A stretch of DNA of 64,000 nucleotides from Bacteroidota bacterium (GCA_023428135.1 JAEYZG010000018.1:195643-259642); one strand, 5' to 3'. Positions 24,776 through 34,149 are shown, numbered from the stretch's first letter. The notes: generated by a model not told the origin, from the sequence alone. A program made the numbers and translations.

Positions 24776-27478
24776 ATGTTCAATAAAATAAAAATAAGTT
24801 TAGGCAGCAAGATAGTAATATTCACTACTTCCTTGGTGGCAGCTGCGTTATTGTTGATTTCTTATATTCAGTATTCTGTATTTGCCCAAATAGCTTCCGG
24901 GGCTTCAGCTGGAGGTAGAGTTCTGGAGGAATTTTCGGATGATTCGCGTTTATATCTGATCACGGCTTCTTTATTTATAGTTTTAGTTACTATAGTTCTT
25001 TCGTTTTATCTTGTAAGATATCTTACTCAGCCTATATTTTCATTGAAAGAGTATCTTAAACTAACAGAAGAAGGTATTCTTGCAAATGAAATTAACATTA
25101 ACTCTGGTGATGAAATCGGAGAAATGGCTTCAATTACCAATAATATAGTCAGATCATTAAAACACACTGCACACTTTGCTCACACAATTGGTGAAGGTAA
25201 TTTGAATACACAATTCAAACCTGCTAGTGAAAATGATGTATTAGGAAACTCTCTTCTGAACATGCAGAAAAACCTTATAAGTGCAGAGATCAGAGAGAAA
25301 GAAAGAAATTGGATTGTAAATGGTATTGCGGAGGTTGGTGAGATTCTGCGTAAGCATAATTCTATAGATCTTCTTAGCTATGATGTGATAAAATATCTTA
25401 TAGGAAAAATAGGGGCAATTCAGGGCGCTTTTTATGTGATAGAAGATGATGATGAGAATGAATTTAAGAAGTCCATAGTGATGAAAAATCTCTATGCTTA
25501 TAACAGAAAAAAATACAAGACTGTCAAATTTAAACTGGGAGAAGGATTGGTAGGTCAGGCAGCTATTGAAGGTGCCACCATTTTCAGAACTGAAATTCCT
25601 CAAGACTATTGTTCTATAACTTCCGGATTAATTATTGATAAGAAACCGGATTCAATTCTTATTGTTCCTCTGATAACTGAAGAGTTAACCTATGGTGTTG
25701 TAGAGTTTGCTTCGTTAAAAAAGTTTTCAAAAAGTGAAGTCAGATTTATTGAGGAGGTAGGGCCAATTCTAGCAAGAACTATCTTTAATATCCATGTGAA
25801 TGAGCGCACACAAAGGCACCTTGAACAATCTCAAAAGATGAGTGCGGAACTTCAGCAGCAACAGGAAGAACTCAGACAAAATGCTGAAGAGATGAGAGCT
25901 ACTCAGGAAGATCTTCAATTATCCAATGAAAAACTTGAAGAACAGATTGAAGAGGTGAACAAAACTCAGAAAAGAATGCAATCATTGCTTGAAAACGCAT
26001 CTGAGGTGATTGCAATCTATGAGAAGAATATGGTCTTAAGGTATGTGAGTCCATCTGTAAAGAGGATCTTAGGAATTGATTCTTCTGACCTCGTAAATAA
26101 AAAAGATGAAGCCCACATATATGAAGAAGACAGAACGGCATATAAAGCTATGTTTGATGAACTTCTTGCTGATCCGGAAAAATCTATTACAATTCAATAC
26201 AGGTTTATAAAAGATAATGGTGAATTGATATGGCTTGAAGCAACAGGTAAAAATCTTTTATCAGATAGCGCTGTAGGTGGTATTATACTTAATTCACGTG
26301 ATATTACAGTGAAGAGGAAGGCCGAGATGGAAGAGCGTATGAGGAAAAATATGCAGGCACTTTCAGAAAACTCTCCTGATCTTATTACTCGATTGAACTG
26401 TGATGGAGTGATTACTTATACTAACCCTGTCATTGAAAACTATACAGGTTTAAAACCTTCGGAGTTTATGAATCAATCTCTGGAAACTGTTAGTTCTCAA
26501 AATGGAATAGTAGGTGTATGGAAAGAAATTCTTCAGAATGTAATCAGTACTGAAAATAAGCTTCACCTTGAAACGAATTATAATTCACATATTGGTGAAA
26601 GAGTAATGCAGATCAATGCAATTCCTGAGTATAACGAAAATAATCTGGAGTCTGTACTTGTTGTCTCTCACGATATCACAGAAATGAAGCTTATAGAAAG
26701 AGAAATTCAGGCTAAGAACAGGAGCATTCATGAGAGTATAACCTATTCAAAAAGAATCCAGAATGCTATTATTCCAGATAGTAAATCTATTCAGAAAACC
26801 CTTCCTGGTTCATTTATACTATACAAACCAAGAGATATTGTAAGTGGGGACTTTCCATGGTATATGGAAAAAGATGACTCTGTATTTATATCTGTTGTTG
26901 ATTGTACAGGGCATGGCGTACCTGGAGCTATGTTGTCTCTGGTGGGATATTTCCAGCTTAATAATATCGTGGAAATGTGTTCCGGATTAAATTCAGGGGC
27001 TATATTGGATGAGTTTGACAGAAAAGTTAATGAAACGCTTATCAAAGATACTAATGAAGAAAATATCAAGGACGGAATGGATATAGCGTTTTGTAAAATC
27101 GATTTGTCTAAGAATATCGTAGAATATGCCGGTGCTCACAGATCATTATATCATATTTCTGATGGAGAATTAACAGAATATAAAGGTGATAAATGGGCTA
27201 TTGGCGGAGGGGTCTATAAAAATCAGACTCAGTTTACCAACCATAAGATAAAGATGAAAACAGGTGATATGGTTTTCTTCTTCTCTGATGGATTCCCTGA
27301 TCAGTTTGGTGGACCTCAAAACAGAAAACTTGGTACTGTGAAGATCAAAGATGCTATCATGAATAATAAAAACGAATCTATGGCTGCAATACATGATGCT
27401 TTAAACTTTGAGTTTGAATCATGGAAAGGGGAGCATAAACAGACCGATGACGTTCTTTTAATTGGTATTAAATTTTAA
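24776..27478 (+). CDS. SiaA-like membrane sensor phosphatase (HAMP-GAF-coiled coil-PAS-PAS-SpoIIE/PP2C)
   Basis: A 900-residue multidomain protein. Membrane segments at about 12-35 and 61-84 enclose a very short outside loop. They are followed by HAMP (YLVRYLTQPIFSLKEYLK, ~80-130), a GAF domain (~185-345; GEGLVGQAAIEGATIF), a coiled coil with QEELRQNAEEMRATQEDLQ (~360-420), two PAS domains (~425-530 and ~545-660) and a SpoIIE-type PP2C phosphatase (last ~230 residues). The phosphatase shows GDFPW, VVDCTGHGVPGAML, FFFSDGFPDQFGG and QTDDVLLIGIKF; the aspartates are metal ligands. In Pseudomonas, SiaA of this class dephosphorylates SiaC. A TTG at 24761 is in frame, but the ATG at 24776 is preferred. 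It is followed by siaB and siaC. Confidence 0.87.
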   Translation: MFNKIKISLGSKIVIFTTSLVAAALLLISYIQYSVFAQIASGASAGGRVLEEFSDDSRLYLITASLFIVLVTIVLSFYLVRYLTQPIFSLKEYLKLTEEGILANEININSGDEIGEMASITNNIVRSLKHTAHFAHTIGEGNLNTQFKPASENDVLGNSLLNMQKNLISAEIREKERNWIVNGIAEVGEILRKHNSIDLLSYDVIKYLIGKIGAIQGAFYVIEDDDENEFKKSIVMKNLYAYNRKKYKTVKFKLGEGLVGQAAIEGATIFRTEIPQDYCSITSGLIIDKKPDSILIVPLITEELTYGVVEFASLKKFSKSEVRFIEEVGPILARTIFNIHVNERTQRHLEQSQKMSAELQQQQEELRQNAEEMRATQEDLQLSNEKLEEQIEEVNKTQKRMQSLLENASEVIAIYEKNMVLRYVSPSVKRILGIDSSDLVNKKDEAHIYEEDRTAYKAMFDELLADPEKSITIQYRFIKDNGELIWLEATGKNLLSDSAVGGIILNSRDITVKRKAEMEERMRKNMQALSENSPDLITRLNCDGVITYTNPVIENYTGLKPSEFMNQSLETVSSQNGIVGVWKEILQNVISTENKLHLETNYNSHIGERVMQINAIPEYNENNLESVLVVSHDITEMKLIEREIQAKNRSIHESITYSKRIQNAIIPDSKSIQKTLPGSFILYKPRDIVSGDFPWYMEKDDSVFISVVDCTGHGVPGAMLSLVGYFQLNNIVEMCSGLNSGAILDEFDRKVNETLIKDTNEENIKDGMDIAFCKIDLSKNIVEYAGAHRSLYHISDGELTEYKGDKWAIGGGVYKNQTQFTNHKIKMKTGDMVFFFSDGFPDQFGGPQNRKLGTVKIKDAIMNNKNESMAAIHDALNFEFESWKGEHKQTDDVLLIGIKF

Positions 27479-27520
27479 TAATTTTTCTAGAGTTTTAATT
27501 AAAGTAGAAACTAACTGCGT

Positions 27521-28063
27521 ATGAATTATATTTATAATATTCACAAAACTATGGTAGAAGAAAATATCATACTTGTTTATGAAGGGGAGTTTACCCAGGA
27601 AATAACAAAGGCTGTATTATCTATGGCCGAAAAAAAGCTTGATTCTAAAGGAGAAGAGGGTAATATCAAAAGAAAAGTATTCAATGTAATGGTTGAATGC
27701 CTTCAGAATATATGTAAACATTCTGAAACGCTATCGTTACCAAATGAAAAGAAGGCTATTTTTATGATTGGTTCCGAAGAGGACTGCTATATCATTACTT
27801 CAGGTAACATGATTGCCAACAAGGATATTCAAGGTTTATCAGAAAAGCTCGAAAAGATTAATAGTCTTGATAAAGAAGGATTGAAGAACTTCTATAAAGA
27901 ATTAATTCAGAATAATGAAATGTCAGATAAAGGTGGTGCAGGATTAGGATTTGTTGATATTGCAAGGAAATCAGGGCAGAAACTTGAGTATAATTTTGAG
28001 AAGGTAGATGCTGATTATTCTTTCTTTTCTTTTAAATCTAAAATTGCAAGAATCAGCGAATAA
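27521..28063 (+). CDS. siaB: SiaB-family protein kinase
   Basis: A 180-residue protein of the SiaB (DUF6272) family. The fold is GHKL/HATPase-like: an N-box with Glu59, Asn63 and His67 in ECLQNICKHS, and a glycine-rich GGAGLG (138-143) in place of the G box. In Pseudomonas, SiaB phosphorylates SiaC on a threonine and opposes the phosphatase SiaA; the same order phosphatase-siaB-siaC is found here. Cytoplasmic, no signal. It starts 42 bp after the phosphatase gene and 48 bp before siaC. A second ATG at codon 11 (27551) is also possible; the longer form includes MNYIYNIHKT. Confidence 0.85.
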   Translation: MNYIYNIHKTMVEENIILVYEGEFTQEITKAVLSMAEKKLDSKGEEGNIKRKVFNVMVECLQNICKHSETLSLPNEKKAIFMIGSEEDCYIITSGNMIANKDIQGLSEKLEKINSLDKEGLKNFYKELIQNNEMSDKGGAGLGFVDIARKSGQKLEYNFEKVDADYSFFSFKSKIARISE

Positions 28064-28111
28064 ATAAATCCTTTTTCTTATTTAACCCTATTTGATAATC
28101 TTTCTAAAATT

Positions 28112-28474
28112 ATGGATATTTTGAATATAAGCGGAACCGAAGATACTCCTGCTGTTACATTAGACAAATCTAAAGGAGTATTTGAAATTTCCGGACGCTC
28201 ACTTCCGGAAGATGCAGCCGGTTTTTTTAAGCCAGTACTAGGCTGGATCGAAGCATATAAAGATCAATCTAATCCAGCTACTAACCTTCAGGTTAAACTG
28301 GAATATTTTAATACAGCATCTTCTAAGTTGATATTGGATATTTTAACAAAGTTTGAAAAAATCCAGGGATCTAAGATTATCTGGTATCATTTCTCTGATG
28401 ATGAAGATATGAAAGAGGCGGGACAAGAGTTCTCAGAGCTTGTAGAAATCCCTTTCGAGTTTAAAGCTATGTAG
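28112..28474 (+). CDS. siaC: SiaC-family regulatory protein (DUF1987)
   Basis: A 120-residue single-domain protein of the SiaC/DUF1987 family: TPAVTLDKSKGVFEISGRSLPEDA near the start (residues about 12-35), then YFNTASSK and FHF-like C-terminal strands. The phospho-acceptor position is Thr68 in FNTASSK, at the same residue number as the phosphorylated threonine reported for Pseudomonas SiaC. In that system unphosphorylated SiaC binds and activates a diguanylate cyclase (SiaD). No cyclase is present in this window, so the target is unknown. It is the last gene of the cluster and is followed by a probable terminator. Confidence 0.87.
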   Translation: MDILNISGTEDTPAVTLDKSKGVFEISGRSLPEDAAGFFKPVLGWIEAYKDQSNPATNLQVKLEYFNTASSKLILDILTKFEKIQGSKIIWYHFSDDEDMKEAGQEFSELVEIPFEFKAM

Positions 28475-28478
28475 GTCA

Positions 28479-28520
28479 AAGAGTGGGATAAATACCCGCT
28501 CTTAATCTACTTTATTTTTT
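28479..28520 (+). terminator. terminator after siaC
   Basis: AAGAGTGGG (28479-28487) pairs with CCCGCTCTT (28495-28503) with one G-T wobble and a 7-nt loop, followed by a T-rich tract to 28518. Confidence 0.65.
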
Positions 28521-28530
28521 TTACTTCAAG

Positions 28531-29877
28531 TTATTTGCTTTTGGGCAACGATTTAACTGATTTTATACTTTCGCTTATATCATATACTTTATTAATTTGA
28601 GCACGCTCAAGTATACTGCTGCCAATAGCTGATCTGTATCCTCCTGCGCAATGCACTGTAATAGGCTTTCCTAACGGGATCAATTGAATATTTTCCCTAA
28701 GTTTGTTAAGTGGAATGTTTATGGAGTTTGAAAAATACTTTTCTGATGCTACCTCGTTTACATCTCTCACATCCACAATAGTGTACTGATCTTCTGTTTT
28801 GATTACGTCTTCAGCATCTAACTTTTCTGATTTACTACCTGAAGGTTCATGCATGACCAGAACTCCCTTTATTTTAGATTCGTATCCTATTTTAGCGGAC
28901 TTAAAAAGTACATTTTGAAGAGTTTGATTATCGCTTGCTATTAGATAATATGTTTCATCAGGACTGATTATGGATCCTAACCATGTTTCGAATTTTCCAC
29001 CATCAGGAATATTAATAGCTCCTTTAACATGTCCAGCCCTGAATAGGTCGGAACTTCTGGTATCTATTATTAAAGCGTCATTCGTAATTTCATTGATGCT
29101 ATTCATATAATTAACTTTATCCAGGCTTTCACTCAGTTTGGGAGCGCCAAGTTTGTTAATGATGACATCATATGGAAAATATTTCGGAATAAATGGCTGA
29201 TTCTCCAGAATTAATTTAATAAACTCAGACTCACTCATGGGTTTTAGGGCATAATTTTCTTTTTTTTGATTACCCAAAGTGTCGGAAAGATTTCCGCTTA
29301 TTGATTTTCCACAGAGCGATCCAGGTCCATGTGCCGGATATATGATTGTGTGATCAGGTAATTTTAAAATTTTATCATGAAGTGAATGATATAAATCACC
29401 TGCCAGTTTTTCTTTTAATGTGGTGCTGTCTTTAGATGTCTCTCTCAAATCAGGTCTTCCCACATCCCCAATAAAAAGCGTGTCTCCGGTAAATAGAGCA
29501 TAAGGATTCCCTGTTTCGTCTTCAAGCAATACTGAAATGCTGTCAGGAGAGTGACCTGGGGTATTGATGGCTCTTAACTTTACTGCTCCGATTTTAATCT
29601 CATCACCATCATCAAAAGTTGTATGTTCATAATTAACATTTGATAATTTACTCGTATAGACTTTCACTTGATGCAACAAAAATTCTCCATGACTGCTTAT
29701 AAAATCAGCATGAGGATGAGTTTCAATAACAGCTTTGATTTTAGCATTATAAGTATTTTCTAATTGGATAAATGGAGAAGTGTTTCTTGCTGGGTCAATG
29801 AGGGCTATTTCTCCTTCACTTATGATAGCGTAAGTAAGCTGTGCAAGACCTTTATCAAAAAAACTTTCTATTTGCAT
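28531..29877 (-). CDS. MBL-fold hydrolase with two rhodanese domains (persulfide dioxygenase-like)
   Basis: A 448-residue cytoplasmic protein. The metallo-beta-lactamase domain (1-230) has THPHADFISSH (53-63; His54, His56, Asp58, with Phe where many MBL enzymes have His), NTPGHSPDS, FTGDTLFIGDVGRPD and YPAHGPGS, as in ETHE1/persulfide dioxygenase-like proteins. Two rhodanese domains follow. The first (~ 260-350) lacks the catalytic Cys (YYLIASDN at that position). The second (~ 355-440) has VHCAGGYRSA with the active Cys. The family links persulfide or glutathione-persulfide oxidation to sulfur transfer. It is convergent with siaC and has no sulfur-metabolism neighbour in the window. Confidence 0.88.
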   Translation of the reverse strand: MQIESFFDKGLAQLTYAIISEGEIALIDPARNTSPFIQLENTYNAKIKAVIETHPHADFISSHGEFLLHQVKVYTSKLSNVNYEHTTFDDGDEIKIGAVKLRAINTPGHSPDSISVLLEDETGNPYALFTGDTLFIGDVGRPDLRETSKDSTTLKEKLAGDLYHSLHDKILKLPDHTIIYPAHGPGSLCGKSISGNLSDTLGNQKKENYALKPMSESEFIKLILENQPFIPKYFPYDVIINKLGAPKLSESLDKVNYMNSINEITNDALIIDTRSSDLFRAGHVKGAINIPDGGKFETWLGSIISPDETYYLIASDNQTLQNVLFKSAKIGYESKIKGVLVMHEPSGSKSEKLDAEDVIKTEDQYTIVDVRDVNEVASEKYFSNSINIPLNKLRENIQLIPLGKPITVHCAGGYRSAIGSSILERAQINKVYDISESIKSVKSLPKSK

Positions 29878-29964
29878 TCGTTAAATTTTTAGTAATGAAA
29901 AATTGTTCATTCTTAACCGGTAAGTGTCTGCGATGTTAATAATTAAGATAAATGTTTTTTACTA

Positions 29965-32901
29965 TTATCTAATTACTGTTACATCTCCTGTTTTAGTCTG
30001 GCTTTTAGATCCGCCGATGCTTTCTCCTGCATAAGTGAGCTTCCAGATATATGCTCCTTCCTGAACTGTTTTTCCTCTATAATCTCCGTTCCAGGAATTG
30101 GATATGGAATCTGAAACAAAGATTAATTCTCCCCATTGATCAAATATTTCAAGTCGATAAGAGATGATGTTAGCCCCTGAAATTTTGAATTCATCGTTAT
30201 TCCCATCTCCATTTGGTGAAAAAATATTAGGAACAAAGACTCTGGCTTCACAGATGTCTTGAACAAATGTACTTGCAGTACTTTCACACCCATGTTCACT
30301 TTTAGCTGTTAAGGAATATATACCCTCTGTAAATACAGTTATTGACTGTGTGGTCTGATTAGAAGGTAGCCAAAGGTAACTATTGGCTATTCCTCCATCA
30401 AGAATCACGGAGTCTCCGTTTTCACTGCATAATGCATAAACCGGATTTAAACTGATATCCGGAGCTTCCTCAAATTCTATCTTGATTGTATCGCTTCCCT
30501 GGCATTGATCTTTGTATATGGATACGCTGTAGGTTCCTGATATTGTTGGATGAATCTGACGATTAATTTCGCCGGATGACCATTTATACTGAAAGCCTGA
30601 AGGTACTGCTCCTGCATCTATTACAGGATTGGAGCCTTGACAATAGGCGGTATCAGGACCTAATGAAACTATAGGAGGGGTGATAAAAATAATATTTATC
30701 AGATCTGATTTTTGACATATGCCACCATTGCTTACTGTTACAGAGTAAGTTCCGGAAGTTCTCGCTACTATACTTTGCAAAGTAGCTCCCGTTGACCATG
30801 AATGTGTCAATCCCGGATTCCCTGCATCCAGTTGAATGGAGTCTCCTGTACATAATGTTTTATCAGCACCTAAGTCAAATGAATTAACAGGTGCGAAAGT
30901 AACTGTTGCTGTAGCAGTGTTTATGCATCCTGCTCTGCTGACTTCCACTAGATATGTTCCGGAAGTATCTGTATTAATAAAAGAAGATGTAGCACCCGTA
31001 TTCCATTGGTAAGATAAACCTGAACCGCCTATTGTAGCATCGAGTTTGTAGGTGATAGGATCACAAATAATGGTATCTTTAATTTGCGGTGCAGGAGGCG
31101 TCTCTACAATTGTCAATGTTCTGAACATTGTTGTATCTCCACATGCATATATGGCTTTTACTGATACAGTATATGTTCCGGGGCCGGGATATGTATGTGT
31201 GATAGTTTGCCCGGTTCCTGTTTGTCCATCACCAAAATTCCATGTCCAGGTAAATACAGTGTCAGGCGCATTCGCCTGAAATAAAGTTATGGAACCTGAA
31301 CAAGTATCTGCATAAGCAAGATTCCAGTCAGATGTATTAAAGTAGTTGGATACAAAATTAGGCAGGCCTGTATTGCTATTTGTACCAAGGTCTATGGACT
31401 TATGCTGATAGTCTACATCCGTACTGTCCAAGGTAGGATCATTAATCACTCCAAGAAATCCACTTCCGGAGCCTTTTAAAGCTACATAGATTTTTCCGTC
31501 GGGTCCAATCTGCAGGGCTTCATAGGAAGCAGAAGGATCAGTACTGATAGTAACCTGAGAAGTTTCAATTTCAGCAGATGTCGCTTTAGTCAGATTATAT
31601 TGATAAAGATGACCATCCCCGTTAGTGCTTACATAAAGTTTGTTGTTATCATCAGAAAATTCCAGACCAAAAGGATTGGTAATATTGGTGATCGTATCAC
31701 TGATGGTCAGTTGACCTGTATTTGTATTAAAATCAAATATTTCAACTCTGTTTTGTTCAGTCAAAGCAACAGCTACTTTGGTTCCGTCTTTCGAAAACTT
31801 CATATAGCCCTGACCATTTGTTTGCACAGTACCTGTAGAAGAAATTACTGGTGTAGAAGAGAAGCCGTTATTTCCGATTTTATAGGATATGAAATTATTT
31901 GAATTAAGTTCATGTGCTACAACCCAAAAATTACCCTGATCATCTTTCATGCCTGATAACTTATTGGCAACAGGATTGGAAAGGGGAACATTGACGTTGG
32001 TGACTCTTCCTTCTCCATTGTTAAAAGATAAATCAACGGTGGTATAGCTTAGTCCGGTTGTAGGGTTTACCGTGAAAACATAATAAATATTGTTTGCTCG
32101 AGGATCAGGAACTATTATAGCTGATTGAGAGGAGTCTGAGTTTCCTTTTAATCCAGTTCCACCCTGCATTAACTTATTGTCTTTGGTATAGATATTTATT
32201 CCATCTGTATAAAATAATAGGTTTCCTGAAGGGTCTGATATGGACGCACTTCCACCATTCGTGCTATTGACATTTGTATTGGTTACGGATGGAGGATTGT
32301 CATTGAAGTTTAATCCTGCATTATTTCCGAATTGCCAGTTATAATCTCCTTTATTTCCCTGTCCCCAGAATCGAATTGTCACTGTGTCTGATGTATAACA
32401 GCCATTCTGATAAACTTTTACCCAATATTTCCCTGCACTCATAAGTGTATCAATCTGAGTGGTGTCACCATCAGACCATTTGTAACTTAAGCCAGGTATC
32501 CCTGCATCAATAAGGTATGGAGCATCACAGACAACTGTATCTTTCAGGTTTAAAGTTAAGGGAGGATTAGGATTGTTCTGAATTAAAATGTCTCTGGTAA
32601 TAGTAGCAGGATTTCCACAAGTGTCAGTGAATGAGAATGTAACTGTATAAGTTGTATTTGTCTGAGAGAATGTATGAGTGGGATAAGCACCAAATGCTGT
32701 ATTTTGAGTTCCGGAAGCAGGGTCTCCAAAGTTCCAGCTCCAGGTGGTAGTATCACCAACCCCAATGCCAGTGAATTGGGTTAAATTACTAAAGCATGTA
32801 TCTCTATAGGTAAATCCAGCATTGGCAGGAATACACTGAGCATTTGCAGTAGCAATATTAATTAATTGGGTGCAAATGAATATTAATAATAAAACTCTCA
32901 T
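29965..32901 (-). CDS. large secreted protein with PKD, propeller-like and Ig-like domains, T9SS type B sorting domain
   Basis: A 978-residue protein with signal peptide (1-21). Domains in order: PKD-like (~ 24-110; TTTWSWNFGDP), Ig-like (~ 112-178), a beta-propeller-like region (~ 180-520; ISDPSGNLLFYTDG, GLEFSDDNNKLYVSTNGDG, LQIGPDGKIYVALKG), a second PKD (~ 535-605; FTWTWNFGDGQTGTG), then three to four Ig-like repeats with SYLW/YKWS-type strands. The last ~90 residues are a type B sorting domain (VFVPNIFSPNGDGNNDEF...SYRLEIFDQWGELIF...WNG). It should be exported by T9SS and stay at the surface or be released. It is divergent from a PorP/SprF gene 213 bp away, the usual partner for type B cargo. 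Ligand unknown. Confidence 0.88.
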   Translation of the reverse strand: MRVLLLIFICTQLINIATANAQCIPANAGFTYRDTCFSNLTQFTGIGVGDTTTWSWNFGDPASGTQNTAFGAYPTHTFSQTNTTYTVTFSFTDTCGNPATITRDILIQNNPNPPLTLNLKDTVVCDAPYLIDAGIPGLSYKWSDGDTTQIDTLMSAGKYWVKVYQNGCYTSDTVTIRFWGQGNKGDYNWQFGNNAGLNFNDNPPSVTNTNVNSTNGGSASISDPSGNLLFYTDGINIYTKDNKLMQGGTGLKGNSDSSQSAIIVPDPRANNIYYVFTVNPTTGLSYTTVDLSFNNGEGRVTNVNVPLSNPVANKLSGMKDDQGNFWVVAHELNSNNFISYKIGNNGFSSTPVISSTGTVQTNGQGYMKFSKDGTKVAVALTEQNRVEIFDFNTNTGQLTISDTITNITNPFGLEFSDDNNKLYVSTNGDGHLYQYNLTKATSAEIETSQVTISTDPSASYEALQIGPDGKIYVALKGSGSGFLGVINDPTLDSTDVDYQHKSIDLGTNSNTGLPNFVSNYFNTSDWNLAYADTCSGSITLFQANAPDTVFTWTWNFGDGQTGTGQTITHTYPGPGTYTVSVKAIYACGDTTMFRTLTIVETPPAPQIKDTIICDPITYKLDATIGGSGLSYQWNTGATSSFINTDTSGTYLVEVSRAGCINTATATVTFAPVNSFDLGADKTLCTGDSIQLDAGNPGLTHSWSTGATLQSIVARTSGTYSVTVSNGGICQKSDLINIIFITPPIVSLGPDTAYCQGSNPVIDAGAVPSGFQYKWSSGEINRQIHPTISGTYSVSIYKDQCQGSDTIKIEFEEAPDISLNPVYALCSENGDSVILDGGIANSYLWLPSNQTTQSITVFTEGIYSLTAKSEHGCESTASTFVQDICEARVFVPNIFSPNGDGNNDEFKISGANIISYRLEIFDQWGELIFVSDSISNSWNGDYRGKTVQEGAYIWKLTYAGESIGGSKSQTKTGDVTVIR

Positions 32902-33114
32902 CCCTTCGATTATTTATATTCCCAATATCTTTTCTGGTAATCAATTTTAAGCTGAAATGTAATTCAGAATGAATGATGATTATCTTTCTGATTTTGAGTT
33001 AGACAGAAACTATCATTTCCTTTACCTCCCTCTAAAATCAATATTTCCGGGAAGCATGAAAGAATTTATAATAAAAGAAAAACTAAACAGAGGCAATAAG
33101 GTTTGATTTATTAA

Positions 33115-34149
33115 ATGAAGATTACTATACAATTAGTTTTGTTTATTTCGATAATTAATGCATGTGTTTCGTATGCACAGGATGTACAATTTTCTCAGTT
33201 TTATAATGCACCATTGTATTTAAATCCTGCATTTGCTGGAACAAGTCACTCTTCTAGGGCCATACTTAATTATAGAAATCAGTGGCCTACTGCCGGCAAA
33301 CCTTTTATAACCTATGCTGCATCGTTCGATCATTTTTTCTCCAGGTATTCAAGTGGAGTAGGATTGATGGTAATGCAGAATAAAGAAGGAACATCAAAAC
33401 TTAAATCGACAGAGATATCCGGATTTTATTCTTATCATATCGGATTAAATGAAACATGGACATTGATTCCCGCATTGCAGGCTACGTTTGTTCAGCAAAA
33501 TATTGATTATTCAAAAGTTATATTTCCGGATCAGTATGATAACAATGGGCTTATAGGAGGTACCAATGAACCACTGAATTTATCAAAAAGAAATTACTTT
33601 GATTTCTCCTCAGGTGGGTTGCTATATTCAGAAGTATTCTGGTTTGGATTTGCATACCATCACATAAACAGGCCACGTCAATCTTTTTTAGATGATAGCA
33701 GCAGACTACCTTCCGAATTGAACTTTCATGCAGGAGCGAGGATCCCGATAGCCAGCAGTGAGAGAGGTAGATCTACACGGATTAAATACAAGGAGAAAGC
33801 CTTTATACCATCCATTCTTTATAAAACTCAGGGCAAATTTGACCAATTGGATCTTGGTCTGAATATTTTACTGGAACCAGTACAGTTTGGAATTTGGTAC
33901 AGAGGACTTCCTGTAAAACAGTATGAGTCTGGTTTGACGAATGCAGAAGCAGTTATAGGGCTGATAGGAGTGGTGTTTAATGGATTTAGTTTTTGTTATA
34001 GTTATGATTATGTTGTATCAAGACTTAACAAAAGAACTGGGGGCGCACATGAAATTTCTTTAACCTACATATTTGGTGGAGATGATTCAAAAGGGAAGAA
34101 GAAAACTAAATATAAAAGACTTCCATGTCCTTCATTTTATAAGTTGTAA
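33115..34149 (+). CDS. PorP/SprF-family type IX secretion membrane protein
   Basis: A 344-residue outer-membrane protein with signal peptide (1-21, ending YAQ) and the family signature QDVQFSQFYNAPLYLNPAFAG (residues 21-41 region), then NYRNQWP and SFDHFFSRYSSGVGLM. The rest alternates as a beta barrel, with a lysine-rich C-terminal extension (GKKKTKYKRLP). PorP/SprF proteins bind or anchor T9SS type B cargo such as SprB at the outer membrane. The divergent neighbour at 29965 is a type B cargo, so this is probably its dedicated partner. No porK-N or sprE genes are in the window. Confidence 0.93.
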   Translation: MKITIQLVLFISIINACVSYAQDVQFSQFYNAPLYLNPAFAGTSHSSRAILNYRNQWPTAGKPFITYAASFDHFFSRYSSGVGLMVMQNKEGTSKLKSTEISGFYSYHIGLNETWTLIPALQATFVQQNIDYSKVIFPDQYDNNGLIGGTNEPLNLSKRNYFDFSSGGLLYSEVFWFGFAYHHINRPRQSFLDDSSRLPSELNFHAGARIPIASSERGRSTRIKYKEKAFIPSILYKTQGKFDQLDLGLNILLEPVQFGIWYRGLPVKQYESGLTNAEAVIGLIGVVFNGFSFCYSYDYVVSRLNKRTGGAHEISLTYIFGGDDSKGKKKTKYKRLPCPSFYKL

